Position numbers and translations under genes: made by a program. Of a stretch of DNA of 64,000 bases, positions 55,104-64,000 are shown in pieces. This DNA is from Carnimonas nigrificans ATCC BAA-78 (GTDB lineage: Bacteria > Pseudomonadota > Gammaproteobacteria > Pseudomonadales > Halomonadaceae): assembly GCF_000526695.1 (NCBI RefSeq), contig NZ_JAGO01000017.1, positions 1-64,000 of the forward strand, in the 5' to 3' direction. The number at the start of each line of letters is the position of its first letter. Within the stretch, counting starts at the first letter, position 1. The notes under the pieces were generated by a model. That model saw only the letters and a program-made list of their open reading frames with translations, searched no databases and was not told where the DNA came from.

Positions 55104-55586
55104 CTATCGTTCAACCGAGACCCGAGGCAGCGCTGTAGCAGGGCGGCTGACCTTCTCGCTCGGTGCAATCACCAGAGCCTCGCCGCGCAATACCTCAACA
55201 CCTTCCTGATTATGCGCACTGCATTTCAGTGTAACCCGACCGCGCCGTCCTTTCTCGACGACTTCTACCGTGGCGGTAATGGTGTCGCCGGGCTTCACCG
55301 GTTTGCGAAACTGTAGACTCTGTTCGAGATACACCGCGCCTGGCCCGGGCAGTTGGGTACCCAGTACGGCGGAGACCAGCCCCGCTGTCCACATACCGTG
55401 CACGATAACGCCACCGAATGAGGTGTTTTCTGCATAGTCGGCATCGACGTGTGCCGGGTTGATATCGCCAGACAAGTGCGCGAACAGGGCGATATCGTCA
55501 TGGCTGACGGTGCGTGATAGCGATGCTTGCTGGCCCGGCTGTAGTTCGTCGTAGCAATGGTTTTCGAGGGTGTCTGATGGCGACAT
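55104..55586 (-). CDS. MaoC-like (R)-specific enoyl-CoA hydratase
   Basis: This 160-aa hot-dog-fold enzyme has the R-hydratase motif HLSGDINPAHVDADYA (catalytic Asp and His) and FGGVIVHGMWTAGLVSAVLG. Such proteins (PhaJ type) hydrate trans-2-enoyl-CoA to (R)-3-hydroxyacyl-CoA, often feeding polyhydroxyalkanoate synthesis. The start at 55586 (MSPSDTLEN) has AGGA upstream; the longer frame from 55655 is rejected. No pha gene is adjacent, so its pathway is not shown. Confidence 0.88.
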   Translation of the reverse strand: MSPSDTLENHCYDELQPGQQASLSRTVSHDDIALFAHLSGDINPAHVDADYAENTSFGGVIVHGMWTAGLVSAVLGTQLPGPGAVYLEQSLQFRKPVKPGDTITATVEVVEKGRRGRVTLKCSAHNQEGVEVLRGEALVIAPSEKVSRPATALPRVSVER

Positions 55587-55802
55587 TGGGAATCCTGAAC
55601 AGTAACAAGAGGGTGGAAACGTACCCGCTGGGGCAGGCGCACGAATCCAACGCAAGACGGCACCCGCAGATACCGCCCTTTGAAAAGCATCGCCTTTTCA
55701 TAGAAAAAGTTTTAATAGAAAAGGCACGCAGGAACAGCAAGAACAAGAAGAGAAACGCAGCACTAGCAGGCGAACATTCAAGCGCCGCGCCTCTTTTCAG
55801 CG

Positions 55803-56564
55803 TTAGTCGTAGGCCAGTTCGCTAAGGCTGAACTCTTCCAGCGTCAGGGCCAGACCGTCGTGGCGTATCTCCCAGCCAATATCGATATCCTGATCGTGAT
55901 CAAGACGCCAGTCGCCCACTACGTAGCGGCGCATCAGCTCACCGTTGACATCGAAATCGTGTACTTCAGGACGATGGGTATGACCGTGAATCAGGGTGCG
56001 CACCTGATATTCGCCCATCAGCTCGGCAACCGCCTGCTGGTTAACATCCATGATGTTTTGCGGCTTGTTGGCATTGGCATCGCTTGAGTCGGCACGGAAC
56101 TGCTCGGCAATGGCCTGACGCGCCTCAATCGGCATCTCCAGTGCCTGCTGCTGCCACTGCGGATTGCGCATCATGGCGCGAAACTCCATGTACTGCTCGT
56201 CGTCAGTGCACATGGCATCACCGTGCGCGAGCAGCACCGGTACATCTCCCAGCATGATCAGCGAGGGGTCATCCAGCAGCGTGAGGTGCGCTTCATTCGC
56301 GAAGGCTTCGCCGATCAAAAAGTCGCGGTTGCCGTGAATGAAGTACACATCCTTGCCGGTATCGGCGTAAGCGGCAATTTTGGCCGCCACTTCATGCTCG
56401 AAGTCGCCCATGGCGTCGTCACCTATCCAGTAGTCGAACAGGTCGCCAATGATGTAGAGGGTGGCTGCTTCTGCCGCACGATATTCAAGGTAATCGTAGA
56501 ACGCCTGAGTCAGATCGGGATGCGACGGCGACAGGTGCAGGTCGGCAATGAAAAGCGTTGTCAT
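55803..56564 (-). CDS. lpxH: UDP-2,3-diacylglucosamine diphosphatase
   Basis: This 253-aa calcineurin-like phosphoesterase makes lipid X in lipid A synthesis, on the inner face of the inner membrane. Metal motifs in order: FIADLHLSPSHPD, YIIGDLFDYWIGDD, FIHGNRDFLIGEAF, LLAHGDAMCTDD and LIHGHTHRPEVHDF. Length matches E. coli LpxH (240). It lies downstream of ppiB on the same strand, the same pairing as in pseudomonads. Confidence 0.95.
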   Translation of the reverse strand: MTTLFIADLHLSPSHPDLTQAFYDYLEYRAAEAATLYIIGDLFDYWIGDDAMGDFEHEVAAKIAAYADTGKDVYFIHGNRDFLIGEAFANEAHLTLLDDPSLIMLGDVPVLLAHGDAMCTDDEQYMEFRAMMRNPQWQQQALEMPIEARQAIAEQFRADSSDANANKPQNIMDVNQQAVAELMGEYQVRTLIHGHTHRPEVHDFDVNGELMRRYVVGDWRLDHDQDIDIGWEIRHDGLALTLEEFSLSELAYD

Positions 56565-56771
56565 AGCGTCTCTATTAATGGGGAATCATGGGCTAAGCAT
56601 ACCTGCTGCCATGGCGAGTGCAATGCCACTCTTGACGGAAGAAAGCCCCATGAACCGTGGCGCTGGGCCACGGTAAAAAAGGGCAAGCAAGTACGCCAGC
56701 GAGAGGCATTGCCGATGCCGTCATCAGCACCGCCCGACAAGATTCAGCGGTGCCTGATAGCGGCGTGCTGG

Positions 56772-57269
56772 TTACTCTTCTTCGATGGTAGCGCTTTCGA
56801 GCACTACATCTTCCTGCGGAACGTCAGCGTGCATGCCGCGACGACCGGTTTTTACGCCTTCGATCGCTTCGACGATCTCCATGCCTTCAGCCACTTCACC
56901 AAAGACGCAGTAGCCAAAGCCTTGCGGGGTGGGGGCGCTATGATTCAGGAAATTGTTGTCAGACACATTGATGAAGAACTGTGCGCTGGCGGAGTGCGGA
57001 TCGGGGGTACGTGCCATGGCCAGGGTGCCGCGCTTGTTGGCAACGCCATTGGTAGCTTCGTTCTTGATCGGTGCTTCTGTGGGCTTCTGCTCGAAATTGG
57101 TATCGAAGCCGCCACCCTGCACCATGAAACCGGGGATAACGCGGTGGAAGAGGGTGCCGTCGTAATGACCTGAGCGCACATAGTTCTCGAAGTTCTTCAC
57201 GGTTTCCGGTGCCTTGTCGGCAAACAGGCGCAGCTTGATTTTGCCTTTCGAGGTATTCAGTACAATCAT
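56772..57269 (-). CDS. ppiB: peptidyl-prolyl cis-trans isomerase B, cyclophilin
   Basis: This 165-aa cytosolic cyclophilin begins [20 protein letters not shown] and has the active-site segments [34 protein letters not shown] and [14 protein letters not shown]. There is no signal peptide, which distinguishes it from periplasmic PpiA. Length matches E. coli PpiB (164). The start at 57269 has AAGGA seven bases upstream. It is divergent from glnS. Confidence 0.95.
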   Translation of the reverse strand: MIVLNTSKGKIKLRLFADKAPETVKNFENYVRSGHYDGTLFHRVIPGFMVQGGGFDTNFEQKPTEAPIKNEATNGVANKRGTLAMARTPDPHSASAQFFINVSDNNFLNHSAPTPQGFGYCVFGEVAEGMEIVEAIEGVKTGRRGMHADVPQEDVVLESATIEEE

Positions 57270-57584
57270 GCGGAAGTCCTTGTTAGGTGCGAAGGCCGCT
57301 CGAAGCGAACGGCTCTTCGCTGAAGAGGATACGGGCAAGGTGCGTACAGGCAGCTCGCGGATCGTTATAATAGCGGTTTATGTCGATAGCGGGAAAGTCG
57401 CGTCAAAGGTCGGTACAATGGCGCCATGTGTATGTCGATGTGGGGGAAGGTGGCGTCAGCGCCGCTGAAAACCCCGCACACGTTTTTTACTTGCAGGCTT
57501 TGGCAAGACGTTAAGCCCCGCTATTCCAATATTTCCAGGCAAGCCTTCGCTTCGCCGTTCGATCACGAGGTTCAGCATCGCCCC
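57270..57584. other. divergent region ppiB/glnS
   Basis: About 315 bp. A perfect -10 hexamer TATAAT lies at 57366-57371 on the plus strand, with no good -35 at 17 bp; it is a candidate glnS promoter with a leader of about 210 bases. No T-box or other riboswitch was recognised. Confidence 0.45.
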
Positions 57585-59288
57585 ATGAGTGTTGAAAGCA
57601 GCAACGCCCCGAATTTCCTCAGCAATCAGATTCGCGAAGAGATCAGCAACGGTCAGACGCAACACATCGTGACGCGCTTTCCTCCTGAACCCAACGGCTT
57701 TCTGCACATCGGTCATGCCAAATCAATCTGGGTGAACTTCAGTCTTGCCGAGCAGTTTGGCGGGCGCTGTCATCTGCGTTTTGATGACACCAACCCGGCC
57801 AAGGAAGAAGAGCAGTTTGTGCAGTCGATCCAGCAGGATATCCAGTGGCTTGGCTATCGCTGGTCGGGAGAAGTGCGCTACGCCTCCCAGTATTTCGATC
57901 AGCTCTATGAATGGGCGATCCATCTGGTCAAGCAGGGGCTGGCCTACGTGGATGACCTGAGTGCCGAGCAGATGCGTGAATATCGCGGTACCTTGACCGA
58001 ACCCGGACGCCCCAGCCCTTATCGGGAGCGCTCGGTCGAAGAGAACCTTGATCTGCTTGAGCGGATGGCAACGGGTGAGTTTGGCGAAGGTGAAAAGGTG
58101 CTGCGCGCCAGAATTGATATGGCGTCGCCCAACATCAATCTGCGTGATCCGGTGCTTTACCGTATTCGTCACGCACACCATCACCAGACCGGCGACAAAT
58201 GGAAGATTTACCCTTCCTACGACTTTGCCCACGGTCAGTCCGACGCTATCGAAGGCATTACCCATTCGATCTGCACGCTTGAATTCGAGGACCACCGTCC
58301 TCTCTACAACTGGATGCTGGAACATCTGCCGGTGCCTGCCAGGCCGCGCCAGATCGAATTTGCCCGCATGAATGTCAACTACACCGTCACCTCAAAACGC
58401 AAGCTGAGGCTGCTGGTGGAAAAAGGCATCGTGAATGGCTGGGACGATCCGCGCATGCCGACCATTTCCGGGCTGCGTCGCCGCGGTTATACCCCTGCAT
58501 CGCTGCGGCACTTCTGTGAAATGACCGGCGTAGCGCGTTCAGCCAACGTGGTGGATATCGCGATGCTCTATTCGGCGATTCGCTCCGACCTGGAAGAGAA
58601 TGCGCCGCGCGCCATGTGTGTGCTGAATCCGCTCAAGGTGGTGCTGACCAATGTTGCCGAAGATCACGAAGAGCAGATTGAAGCGGCAGGGCACCCTGCC
58701 CGTGAGGATATGGGCACGCGCATCCTGCCGCTGGCCCGCGAGCTTTACATCGACGCCGATGACTTCATGGAAGAGCCGCCGAAGAAGTTCTTCCGCCTGG
58801 CCCCTGGCAAGGAAGTTCGCCTGCGCAATGCCTATGTCATCAAGTGCGATGAGGTGGTGAAAAATGATGATGGCTCGATCAAGGAGCTGCGTTGCAGCGT
58901 CGATTTCGACACCCTGGGTGCCAATCCCGAAGGGCGCAAGGTCAAGGGGGTGATTCACTGGGTCAGCGCCGAACATGGCGTGCCGGTGGAAGTGCGCAAC
59001 TACGACAACCTCTTTACCGTTGAAGCGCCGGACAAGTTCAAGGACGAGCAAGAGTTTCTTGCCAACCTTAATCCCGAGTCGCTCTCGGTCACCGAAGGTA
59101 TTGGCGAGCCTTCCCTGCGGGATGCTCAGCCGGAAGATCACTTCCAGTTCGAGCGGGTAGGCTACTTCTGCGCTGATCGCTTCGATCATGGCGACAACGG
59201 CAAGCTGGTGTTCAACCGCACCGTCAGCCTCAAGGATGGCTGGGCCAAGGCGCAGAAAAAGGCCGCCCAGGCGGGGCAGCAGGGGTGA
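57585..59288 (+). CDS. glnS: glutaminyl-tRNA synthetase
   Basis: This 567-aa class I synthetase has the HIGH motif in [20 protein letters not shown] and a KMSKS-type motif [11 protein letters not shown], followed by the two beta-barrel anticodon-binding domains. [18 protein letters not shown] and [20 protein letters not shown] are GlnRS rather than GluRS features. Length is near E. coli GlnRS (554). The start at 57585 (MSVESSNAP) follows family alignment; a longer frame from 57426 is rejected. cysS begins four bases after the stop. Confidence 0.96.
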   Translation: MSVESSNAPNFLSNQIREEISNGQTQHIVTRFPPEPNGFLHIGHAKSIWVNFSLAEQFGGRCHLRFDDTNPAKEEEQFVQSIQQDIQWLGYRWSGEVRYASQYFDQLYEWAIHLVKQGLAYVDDLSAEQMREYRGTLTEPGRPSPYRERSVEENLDLLERMATGEFGEGEKVLRARIDMASPNINLRDPVLYRIRHAHHHQTGDKWKIYPSYDFAHGQSDAIEGITHSICTLEFEDHRPLYNWMLEHLPVPARPRQIEFARMNVNYTVTSKRKLRLLVEKGIVNGWDDPRMPTISGLRRRGYTPASLRHFCEMTGVARSANVVDIAMLYSAIRSDLEENAPRAMCVLNPLKVVLTNVAEDHEEQIEAAGHPAREDMGTRILPLARELYIDADDFMEEPPKKFFRLAPGKEVRLRNAYVIKCDEVVKNDDGSIKELRCSVDFDTLGANPEGRKVKGVIHWVSAEHGVPVEVRNYDNLFTVEAPDKFKDEQEFLANLNPESLSVTEGIGEPSLRDAQPEDHFQFERVGYFCADRFDHGDNGKLVFNRTVSLKDGWAKAQKKAAQAGQQG

Positions 59289-59292
59289 TGGC

Positions 59293-60687
59293 ATGAGCGT
59301 GCAAATCTTCAATACCATGATGCGGCGCAAGCAGCCCCTGGCGCCGCTTGATCCTGAAGCGGTACGCATGTACGTGTGCGGCATCACCGTGTATGACTAC
59401 TGCCATATTGGTCATGGTCGCGTGATGGTGGCCTTTGATGTGGTTACGCGCTACCTGCGTGCGCGCGGCTATAACGTCCAGTATGTGCGCAATATCACCG
59501 ATGTTGACGACAAGATCATTCGACGGGCGGCCGAGAACAACGAATCCATCGGTGCGCTTACCGAGCGCATGATCGACGCGATGCACGACGACGAACAGCG
59601 CATTGGTGTGCTGCCGCCCGATGAGGAACCGCGTGCAACGGCGCACATGCACGACATTATTGCCATGGTGGCGACCCTGATCGAGAAGGGGCACGCCTAT
59701 GCCGCCGATAATGGCGATGTTTACTATCGTGTGCGCAGCTTCACTGACTACGGCAAGCTCTCCAATCGTAATCCTGATGACATGCGCTCTGGCGCGCGGA
59801 TCGAGGTTGAGGAAGCCAAGGAAGATCCACTCGATTTCGTGCTGTGGAAAAAGGCGCGGCCAGGGGAATCGAGCTGGCCTTCGCCGTGGGGCGATGGCCG
59901 CCCCGGCTGGCATATCGAATGCTCGGCGATGTCGAAGTGCTGCCTGGGCGAAAGTTTCGATATTCATGGCGGCGGTGCCGATCTGGTCTTCCCGCACCAT
60001 GAAAACGAAATTGCCCAGAGTGAAGGGGCCAGCGACAAGCCGTTCGTGACGAACTGGATGCACGTAGGGGCGCTGCGCATCGACGGTGAAAAGATGTCCA
60101 AGTCGCTGGGCAACTTCTTCTTTCTGCGCGATGTGCTTGAGCACAATGATCCGGAAGTGGTGCGCTATCTGCTGTTGGCGAGCCACTATCGCAGTCCGAT
60201 CAACTATGCGGGTGACTCGCTGGAAGAGGCGCGCCGTTCGCTGCTGCGTTTCTACACTGCTCTGGATGGCATCGAAGCGCAGCAGGGCAGCGTCAGCGGC
60301 GACTTCGCCACGCGCTTTTTTGCTGCGATGGATGATGATTTCAATACGCCGGTGGCGCTGGCGGTACTGTTTGATCTGGCGCGCGAGCTGAACCGGGCGC
60401 GCAGTGACGATGCCCAAAGCGCACCAGCGCTGGCGTTCGAGTTGAAACGTCTGGCGAATATTCTGGGCTTGCTTGAGCGAGCGCCTGGCGAATTTCTCCA
60501 GGGCGGCAGTCAGAATGCGCTGCCACTGCCTGCTGAAGAGATCGACGCGCGGATTGCTGCGCGTACCGCCGCCAAAAAAGCCAGGGAGTTTGCGGAAGCA
60601 GACCGTATTCGCGCTGAGCTTGAAGCGCTAGGCATTGTACTGAAGGACAGTCGCGAAGGGACTCAGTGGGTATTCGACAAGCGTTGA
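59293..60687 (+). CDS. cysS: cysteinyl-tRNA synthetase
   Basis: This 464-aa class I synthetase has the zinc/active-site motif [19 protein letters not shown], zinc ligands in [14 protein letters not shown] and [11 protein letters not shown], and the KMSKS loop [11 protein letters not shown]. Length matches E. coli CysRS (461). AGGGG precedes the ATG, and the gene follows glnS by four bases, forming a two-synthetase operon also seen in pseudomonads. Confidence 0.96.
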   Translation: MSVQIFNTMMRRKQPLAPLDPEAVRMYVCGITVYDYCHIGHGRVMVAFDVVTRYLRARGYNVQYVRNITDVDDKIIRRAAENNESIGALTERMIDAMHDDEQRIGVLPPDEEPRATAHMHDIIAMVATLIEKGHAYAADNGDVYYRVRSFTDYGKLSNRNPDDMRSGARIEVEEAKEDPLDFVLWKKARPGESSWPSPWGDGRPGWHIECSAMSKCCLGESFDIHGGGADLVFPHHENEIAQSEGASDKPFVTNWMHVGALRIDGEKMSKSLGNFFFLRDVLEHNDPEVVRYLLLASHYRSPINYAGDSLEEARRSLLRFYTALDGIEAQQGSVSGDFATRFFAAMDDDFNTPVALAVLFDLARELNRARSDDAQSAPALAFELKRLANILGLLERAPGEFLQGGSQNALPLPAEEIDARIAARTAAKKAREFAEADRIRAELEALGIVLKDSREGTQWVFDKR

Positions 60688-60766
60688 TACTCCCCCTTGG
60701 CTGATTCGCGGGCAGCTCCATGAGGTGGGGCGGCCCGTGCTACTTTCATTATTCAAGGAATTTCCG

Positions 60767-61120
60767 ATGGCACGACGTGTTCTCTGCGCGCTGGCACTGC
60801 TGGCAGTATCCCCCTTGGCTCTGGCCCATGCCCATCTCTCCTCCAGCTCGCCCGCCGATGGTGCCGTGCTGGAACAGGCACCTACCACGCTGACAGCGTC
60901 CTTTACTGAAGGCGTGGAAACTGCACTGAGTTCGCTGACCCTGACCGACGATAATGGCCACACCACATCGCTTGACAAGCTGAGTGCCAGTGCTGAGGGC
61001 AATAACACCTACCAGGTGGCGCTGCCCAGGTTGGCAGCGGGGCATTACAGGATCGACCTGCATGTCACTTCAGTGGATACCCATCGCGTAGAAGAGCAGC
61101 TACAGTTCACCGTTAAATGA
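60767..61120 (+). CDS. copC: periplasmic copper-binding protein, CopC/YobA family
   Basis: This 117-aa protein has a signal peptide (MARRVLCALALLAVSPLALA) cleaved just before HAHL, which gives the N-terminal His typical of the CopC Cu(II) site. The cupredoxin-like body contains SSPADGAVLEQAPTTLTASF and ends SVDTHRVEEQLQFTVK, with another conserved Asp/His pair. AAGGA lies eight bases upstream. The copD gene follows by 46 bp, so the pair should handle copper import or homeostasis. Confidence 0.93.
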   Translation: MARRVLCALALLAVSPLALAHAHLSSSSPADGAVLEQAPTTLTASFTEGVETALSSLTLTDDNGHTTSLDKLSASAEGNNTYQVALPRLAAGHYRIDLHVTSVDTHRVEEQLQFTVK

Positions 61121-61166
61121 TGAGTGCGCCGTTGATTGTGTCGCTTCCGATGAGTATGACGAAGTC

Positions 61167-62096
61167 GTGTTGTCGTTGATCGACGCCGCCTTCAATGGCG
61201 GCGCTTTGTCGATGCTGCAAACAGGCGTGCGAGCGCTTGGAATCAGTAGCCTTGCAGTGGCATTAGGTGGTCTGGTGGTGGGTTGGTGGCTTGTGCCTCA
61301 GACCAGCATCAGCCGACCCCTGATTGCTCGCTTGCAGAGGGTGGCGGGTATAGCCATGTTGCTGGCACTGGCGTTTTTTGTGGCGTTATGGCCGTTGGTT
61401 GCGGCGCAAATGGCAGGAGCGACGACGCTTGCCGACACCGTGCCGGTGCTGAAGGTGGTGCTGACTGGCACCGCATTTGGTGGTCTGGTACGGCTGGTGT
61501 GGGGGTTGCTGGCGTTGGCCCTGTTGCTACTGTTAATGCTGCTAACGCCACTTCAGCGCGTCGCCCTGAAAGAGCTGCGCGGTAGCATAGTGGCGCTGCT
61601 GGGCATGGTGGCGTTACTGCAACCGCTGATGGGGCACGGCGCCACTGTCGGTGCCGGCTACCTGCTACCGATGACCACTCATGTGCTGGCGGCATCGCTG
61701 TGGATAGGGGCCATTCCCGCACTGATACTGGGCTGTGTCGATCAGGCGCTTGATAGCCGATTGTTGCTGAAGCGCTTTTCGTGGCTGGGTATTGCGTGCG
61801 TGGTGGTGCTAGGGCTGTCAGGGCTGGTGCAAACAATTACGCTGGTCGCGAGCTGGCAGGCGTTATGGCAGACGGTATACGGCCAACTGATTGTGGTCAA
61901 AACCGTCATGCTGGGAGCATTGCTGGTGCTGGCGTTGATCAATCGCTGCTACTGGACGCCGCGTGCACTGGGCCGTCAGCGTGGCGTGGTGATCACCATG
62001 GGGATTGAGTGGGCGCTGGCGCTGTGCGTTATCGTGATCGCCGTGGGGCTTGCGGGGCAGCCGCCGCCCGGCATCATGGGTGAGATGGCGCACTAG
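61167..62096 (+). CDS. copD: copper-resistance membrane protein, CopD/YebZ family
   Basis: This 309-aa inner-membrane protein has about eight hydrophobic helices. TTHVLAASLWIGAIPALILG is the typical CopD His-containing helix. The later helices (WQTVYGQLIVVKTVMLGALL, ALINRCYWTPRALG) are also CopD features. The GTG start lacks a clear ribosome binding site; an in-frame ATG at 61212 is possible but would cut the first helix. It follows copC and ends before a strong terminator. Confidence 0.88.
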   Translation: MLSLIDAAFNGGALSMLQTGVRALGISSLAVALGGLVVGWWLVPQTSISRPLIARLQRVAGIAMLLALAFFVALWPLVAAQMAGATTLADTVPVLKVVLTGTAFGGLVRLVWGLLALALLLLLMLLTPLQRVALKELRGSIVALLGMVALLQPLMGHGATVGAGYLLPMTTHVLAASLWIGAIPALILGCVDQALDSRLLLKRFSWLGIACVVVLGLSGLVQTITLVASWQALWQTVYGQLIVVKTVMLGALLVLALINRCYWTPRALGRQRGVVITMGIEWALALCVIVIAVGLAGQPPPGIMGEMAH

Positions 62097-62122
62097 AAGG
62101 GTGTCATAAAGAATGGCGCCAT

Positions 62123-62164
62123 AAAAAGGCCAGGGGCAGCTATGAACTGCACCTGGCCTTTTTC
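62123..62164. terminator. strong terminator between copD and mtnN
   Basis: AAAAAGGCCAGG plus GCAG pairs with CTGC plus CCTGGCCTTTTT around a CTATGAA loop, with single-base offsets. A5 and T5 flanks let it act in both directions for the convergent genes copD and mtnN. Confidence 0.92.
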
Positions 62165-62223
62165 TTTGCTGTCAGGAAGCAAAAGAGACGCGCATCATGG
62201 CACCTTCCGCTTCAGCAATAACG

Positions 62224-62952
62224 CTAGTCGAGCTGTTCCAGCATCGAAGCGACCATCTTCGCAGAGTTGGCGGCTGCCGTTGCGAGGAAGGTTTCGAAAT
62301 CAACGTTATTGCCCTCTTTCTCGGGAAGATCCGAAATGGCGCGGGTAACAACGAAGGGACAGCCGAAGCGCTCACAGGCTTGGGCAATGGCAGCGGCTTC
62401 CATTTCAGCAGCAATCAGCTCAGGGAAGCGGCGGCGCAGTGAGGTCACTGCTTCCTTGCCCGCCACGAAAACATCGCCTGAGCCAATCGCGCCTTCATGA
62501 GCAGCAATGCCGAGGCCGTCGATTGCCTTGCGTGCGAGGGCGATCAGATCGCTATCGGCGCTGAAGCGTGCCGGCATGCCGGGAATCTGGCCCGGCGCAT
62601 AGCCGAATGCCGTGACGTTGGCGTCATGATGGAACACCTGTGACGAGACGACGACATCGCCGATGGCAAGCCCTTCTCCCATACCGCCTGCCGAACCAAT
62701 ATTGATAACGGCATCAGGCGCATAGCGCTGGAAGGCGAGGGCGGTGGCGACGGCGGCGTTGACCTTGCCGATGCCTGATTCCAGCAACACGACCTGCTTG
62801 CCCTTGAGCGTGCCGCGATGAAATACCGAGCCGCCCACTTCAGTTGTATCGGGAGGCGTGTCGAACAGCGCGAGCAGCGCCTCGACTTCCTGGGCCATTG
62901 CGCCAATAAGCGCAACCTGTACCGACTCGGGCTGGGCATTATGTGTGCTCAT
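62224..62952 (-). CDS. mtnN: 5'-methylthioadenosine/S-adenosylhomocysteine nucleosidase
   Basis: This 242-aa enzyme (Pfs) cleaves adenine from SAH and MTA. ALIGAMAQEVEALLALFD, LLESGIGKVNAAVATALAF, VINIGSAGGMGEGLAIGDVV, AAEMEAAAIAQACERFG and VTRAISDLPEKEG (catalytic Asp) match E. coli MtnN (232 aa). The start at 62952 (MSTHNA) overlaps the luxS stop as TGATG; the longer frame from 62973 is rejected. It makes the S-ribosylhomocysteine that LuxS uses, so the two coupled genes form one pathway. Confidence 0.96.
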   Translation of the reverse strand: MSTHNAQPESVQVALIGAMAQEVEALLALFDTPPDTTEVGGSVFHRGTLKGKQVVLLESGIGKVNAAVATALAFQRYAPDAVINIGSAGGMGEGLAIGDVVVSSQVFHHDANVTAFGYAPGQIPGMPARFSADSDLIALARKAIDGLGIAAHEGAIGSGDVFVAGKEAVTSLRRRFPELIAAEMEAAAIAQACERFGCPFVVTRAISDLPEKEGNNVDFETFLATAAANSAKMVASMLEQLD

Positions 62953-63419
62953 CAAGCGAACACCTGATCCCACTCATCGCGCTTGGCCAGCAGATCACGG
63001 GCCAGCTCTTTCGCGCCTTCCAGACTATGGCTGGCGGCCCAGCCACACTGGGTCGGATTGCAGGCCGGCACCTCATCGGCTTCGAGGACATCCTTCAATG
63101 TCTTCTCGATAATATCGAGCACATCGTCATAGTCTTCGTGATTGATCAGCGACCAATAGAAGCCGGTTTGGCAGCCCATCGGGCCGATATCCAGAATCTT
63201 GTCGGTGTGGTTACGCGCCAGCTCGGCCGTAAGGTGCTCAAGGGAGTGGAGCGCAGGCATTTCCATGTGCTCCTTGTTTGGCTGGCTGATACGCAGATCG
63301 TACTTGAAGATCTTGTCGCCGTGGATGCCTTCCTTGACGCCGGCCAGGCGAACATAAGGCGCTTTTACCTTGGTGTGATCCAGGTTGAAGCTTTCGACAT
63401 TCATCTGTTTCTCGCTCAT
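62952..63419 (-). CDS. luxS: S-ribosylhomocysteine lyase, AI-2 synthase
   Basis: This 155-aa metalloenzyme splits S-ribosylhomocysteine into homocysteine and DPD, the precursor of autoinducer-2. Metal ligands are H58 and H62 in ALHSLEHL and C125 in TQCGWAAS; catalytic residues are E61 and C83 ([11 protein letters not shown]). AGGAG lies six bases before the ATG. Upstream gene of the luxS-mtnN pair. Length is a little under E. coli LuxS (171). No AI-2 receptor genes are in the window. Confidence 0.96.
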   Translation of the reverse strand: MSEKQMNVESFNLDHTKVKAPYVRLAGVKEGIHGDKIFKYDLRISQPNKEHMEMPALHSLEHLTAELARNHTDKILDIGPMGCQTGFYWSLINHEDYDDVLDIIEKTLKDVLEADEVPACNPTQCGWAASHSLEGAKELARDLLAKRDEWDQVFA

Positions 63420-63532
63420 GGGGGTCTCCTAAGCGTTGGTCGGGCACCCGCTGCGGCAGGTGCGATGAAAAGAGCAGGTGAAAACCGGCAGGCGTCGCCC
63501 GCATGATTCACGCTACCTGTGACGCTCCAGGT

Positions 63533-64000
63533 TCAGCGTTGAGCATCATGCAAGATGGCGGCGGTCAGGGTATTTTCCAACAGGGAAGCAACAGTCATCG
63601 GGCCAACTCCGCCGGGCACCGGCGTGATCCAGGCGGCCCGCTCGCGTGCCTTGTCGAACTCCACATCACCGACCAGGCTGCCATCTTCCTGTCGGTTGAT
63701 GCCTACATCAATGACGGTTGCGCCTTCACGAATCCAGTCACCCTTGATCAGATGGGGAATGCCCACACCCACCACCAGCAGCTCGGCACGCCTTACATAG
63801 CTTTCCAGATCCTTGGTAAAGCGGTGGCACACCGACGTAGTGGCGCCAGCCAGCAGCAGCTCCAGCGCCATGGGCCGCCCAACGATATTGCTGGCCCCGA
63901 CGATGGTGGCATCAACGCCACGTACCGCGATCTGATAATAGTCGAGCAGCGTCATGACGCCCTTGGGAGTGCATGGGCGCAGCTCGGGCTGGCGCTGTGC
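63533..64000 (-). CDS. folD: bifunctional methylenetetrahydrofolate dehydrogenase/cyclohydrolase (3' part)
   Basis: This is the C-terminal 155 or so residues of FolD; the gene runs off the right edge. Near the edge it reads [16 protein letters not shown], a FolD signature, then [20 protein letters not shown] (NADP-binding), ADLLVV-like [19 protein letters not shown] and the terminal [19 protein letters not shown]. FolD interconverts one-carbon tetrahydrofolate derivatives. E. coli FolD is 288 aa, so about half is visible. The apparent start at 63955 is only an internal Met. Confidence 0.95.
   Translation of the reverse strand, partial: AQRQPELRPCTPKGVMTLLDYYQIAVRGVDATIVGASNIVGRPMALELLLAGATTSVCHRFTKDLESYVRRAELLVVGVGIPHLIKGDWIREGATVIDVGINRQEDGSLVGDVEFDKARERAAWITPVPGGVGPMTVASLLENTLTAAILHDAQR

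Noticed and set aside
56223-57173. 316-aa plus-strand frame across lpxH and ppiB
   Set aside because: Antisense to two intact conserved genes; no recognisable domain.
59230-60417. 395-aa minus-strand frame within cysS
   Set aside because: Antisense to cysteinyl-tRNA synthetase; low-complexity His/Arg composition.

Overview
The window is 64 kb of a gammaproteobacterial chromosome, apparently Halomonadaceae or a close relative. This rests on an MvaT-type H-NS protein, a recC-X-recB-recD operon, acnB, class II fumarase, a glpFK/glpR/glpD regulon and high-GC codon use. Genus cannot be fixed by eye. Almost everything is housekeeping sequence in compact, translationally coupled operons. No prophage, CRISPR array or rRNA was seen. 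Two tandem tRNA-Val(GAC) genes are present.

Layout. 1-2.5 kb is a damaged patch: a partial IS3-family element at the left edge, a gene fragment cut at both ends, a complete IS3-family element (620-1850) and a truncated yjbQ. 2.7-7.1 kb holds an AroP/PheP-like permease, an orphan sulfonate-binding protein and fumC. 7.4-12.9 kb is the glycerol regulon (glpD, glpR, glpFK) with three recognisable GlpR operators. 13-17.2 kb has the tRNAs, an HD hydrolase, msrC and metNIQ. 17.6-21 kb has ribE and salvage/repair genes (apt, gpt, ung, upp). 21.2-26 kb is a molybdenum cofactor operon (mobA-mobB-moeA-moaCD-moaE-moaA). 26-36.3 kb has an RNase J-like nuclease, dinB, mvaT, cysQ, an flhD-flhC fusion, a histidine phosphatase, osmC, argE and an MFS carrier. 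36.5-46.3 kb is recC-ubiX-recB-recD. 46.3-51.2 kb has a duplicated structured repeat, a 49-aa membrane peptide, dusA, a NupC transporter, cdd and a small porin. 51.5-64 kb has acnB, miaE, a MaoC hydratase, lpxH, ppiB, glnS-cysS, copC-copD, luxS-mtnN and the 3' part of folD.

The most unusual items are: (1) one 306-aa polypeptide carrying FlhD followed by FlhC, with the FlhC zinc cysteines at E. coli spacing and no usable start codon in the linker; (2) a MoaC-MoaD fusion that keeps the C-terminal Gly-Gly of MoaD; (3) ubiX lying, translationally coupled, in the recC-recB slot that ptrA occupies in E. coli; (4) a two-copy, about 162-bp hairpin-rich repeat after recD; (5) iteron-like decamers at the 5' end of dusA, a known integration hotspot, suggesting the scar of a lost element. 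Gene identities come from recognising motifs and remembered homologues. No database search was run.
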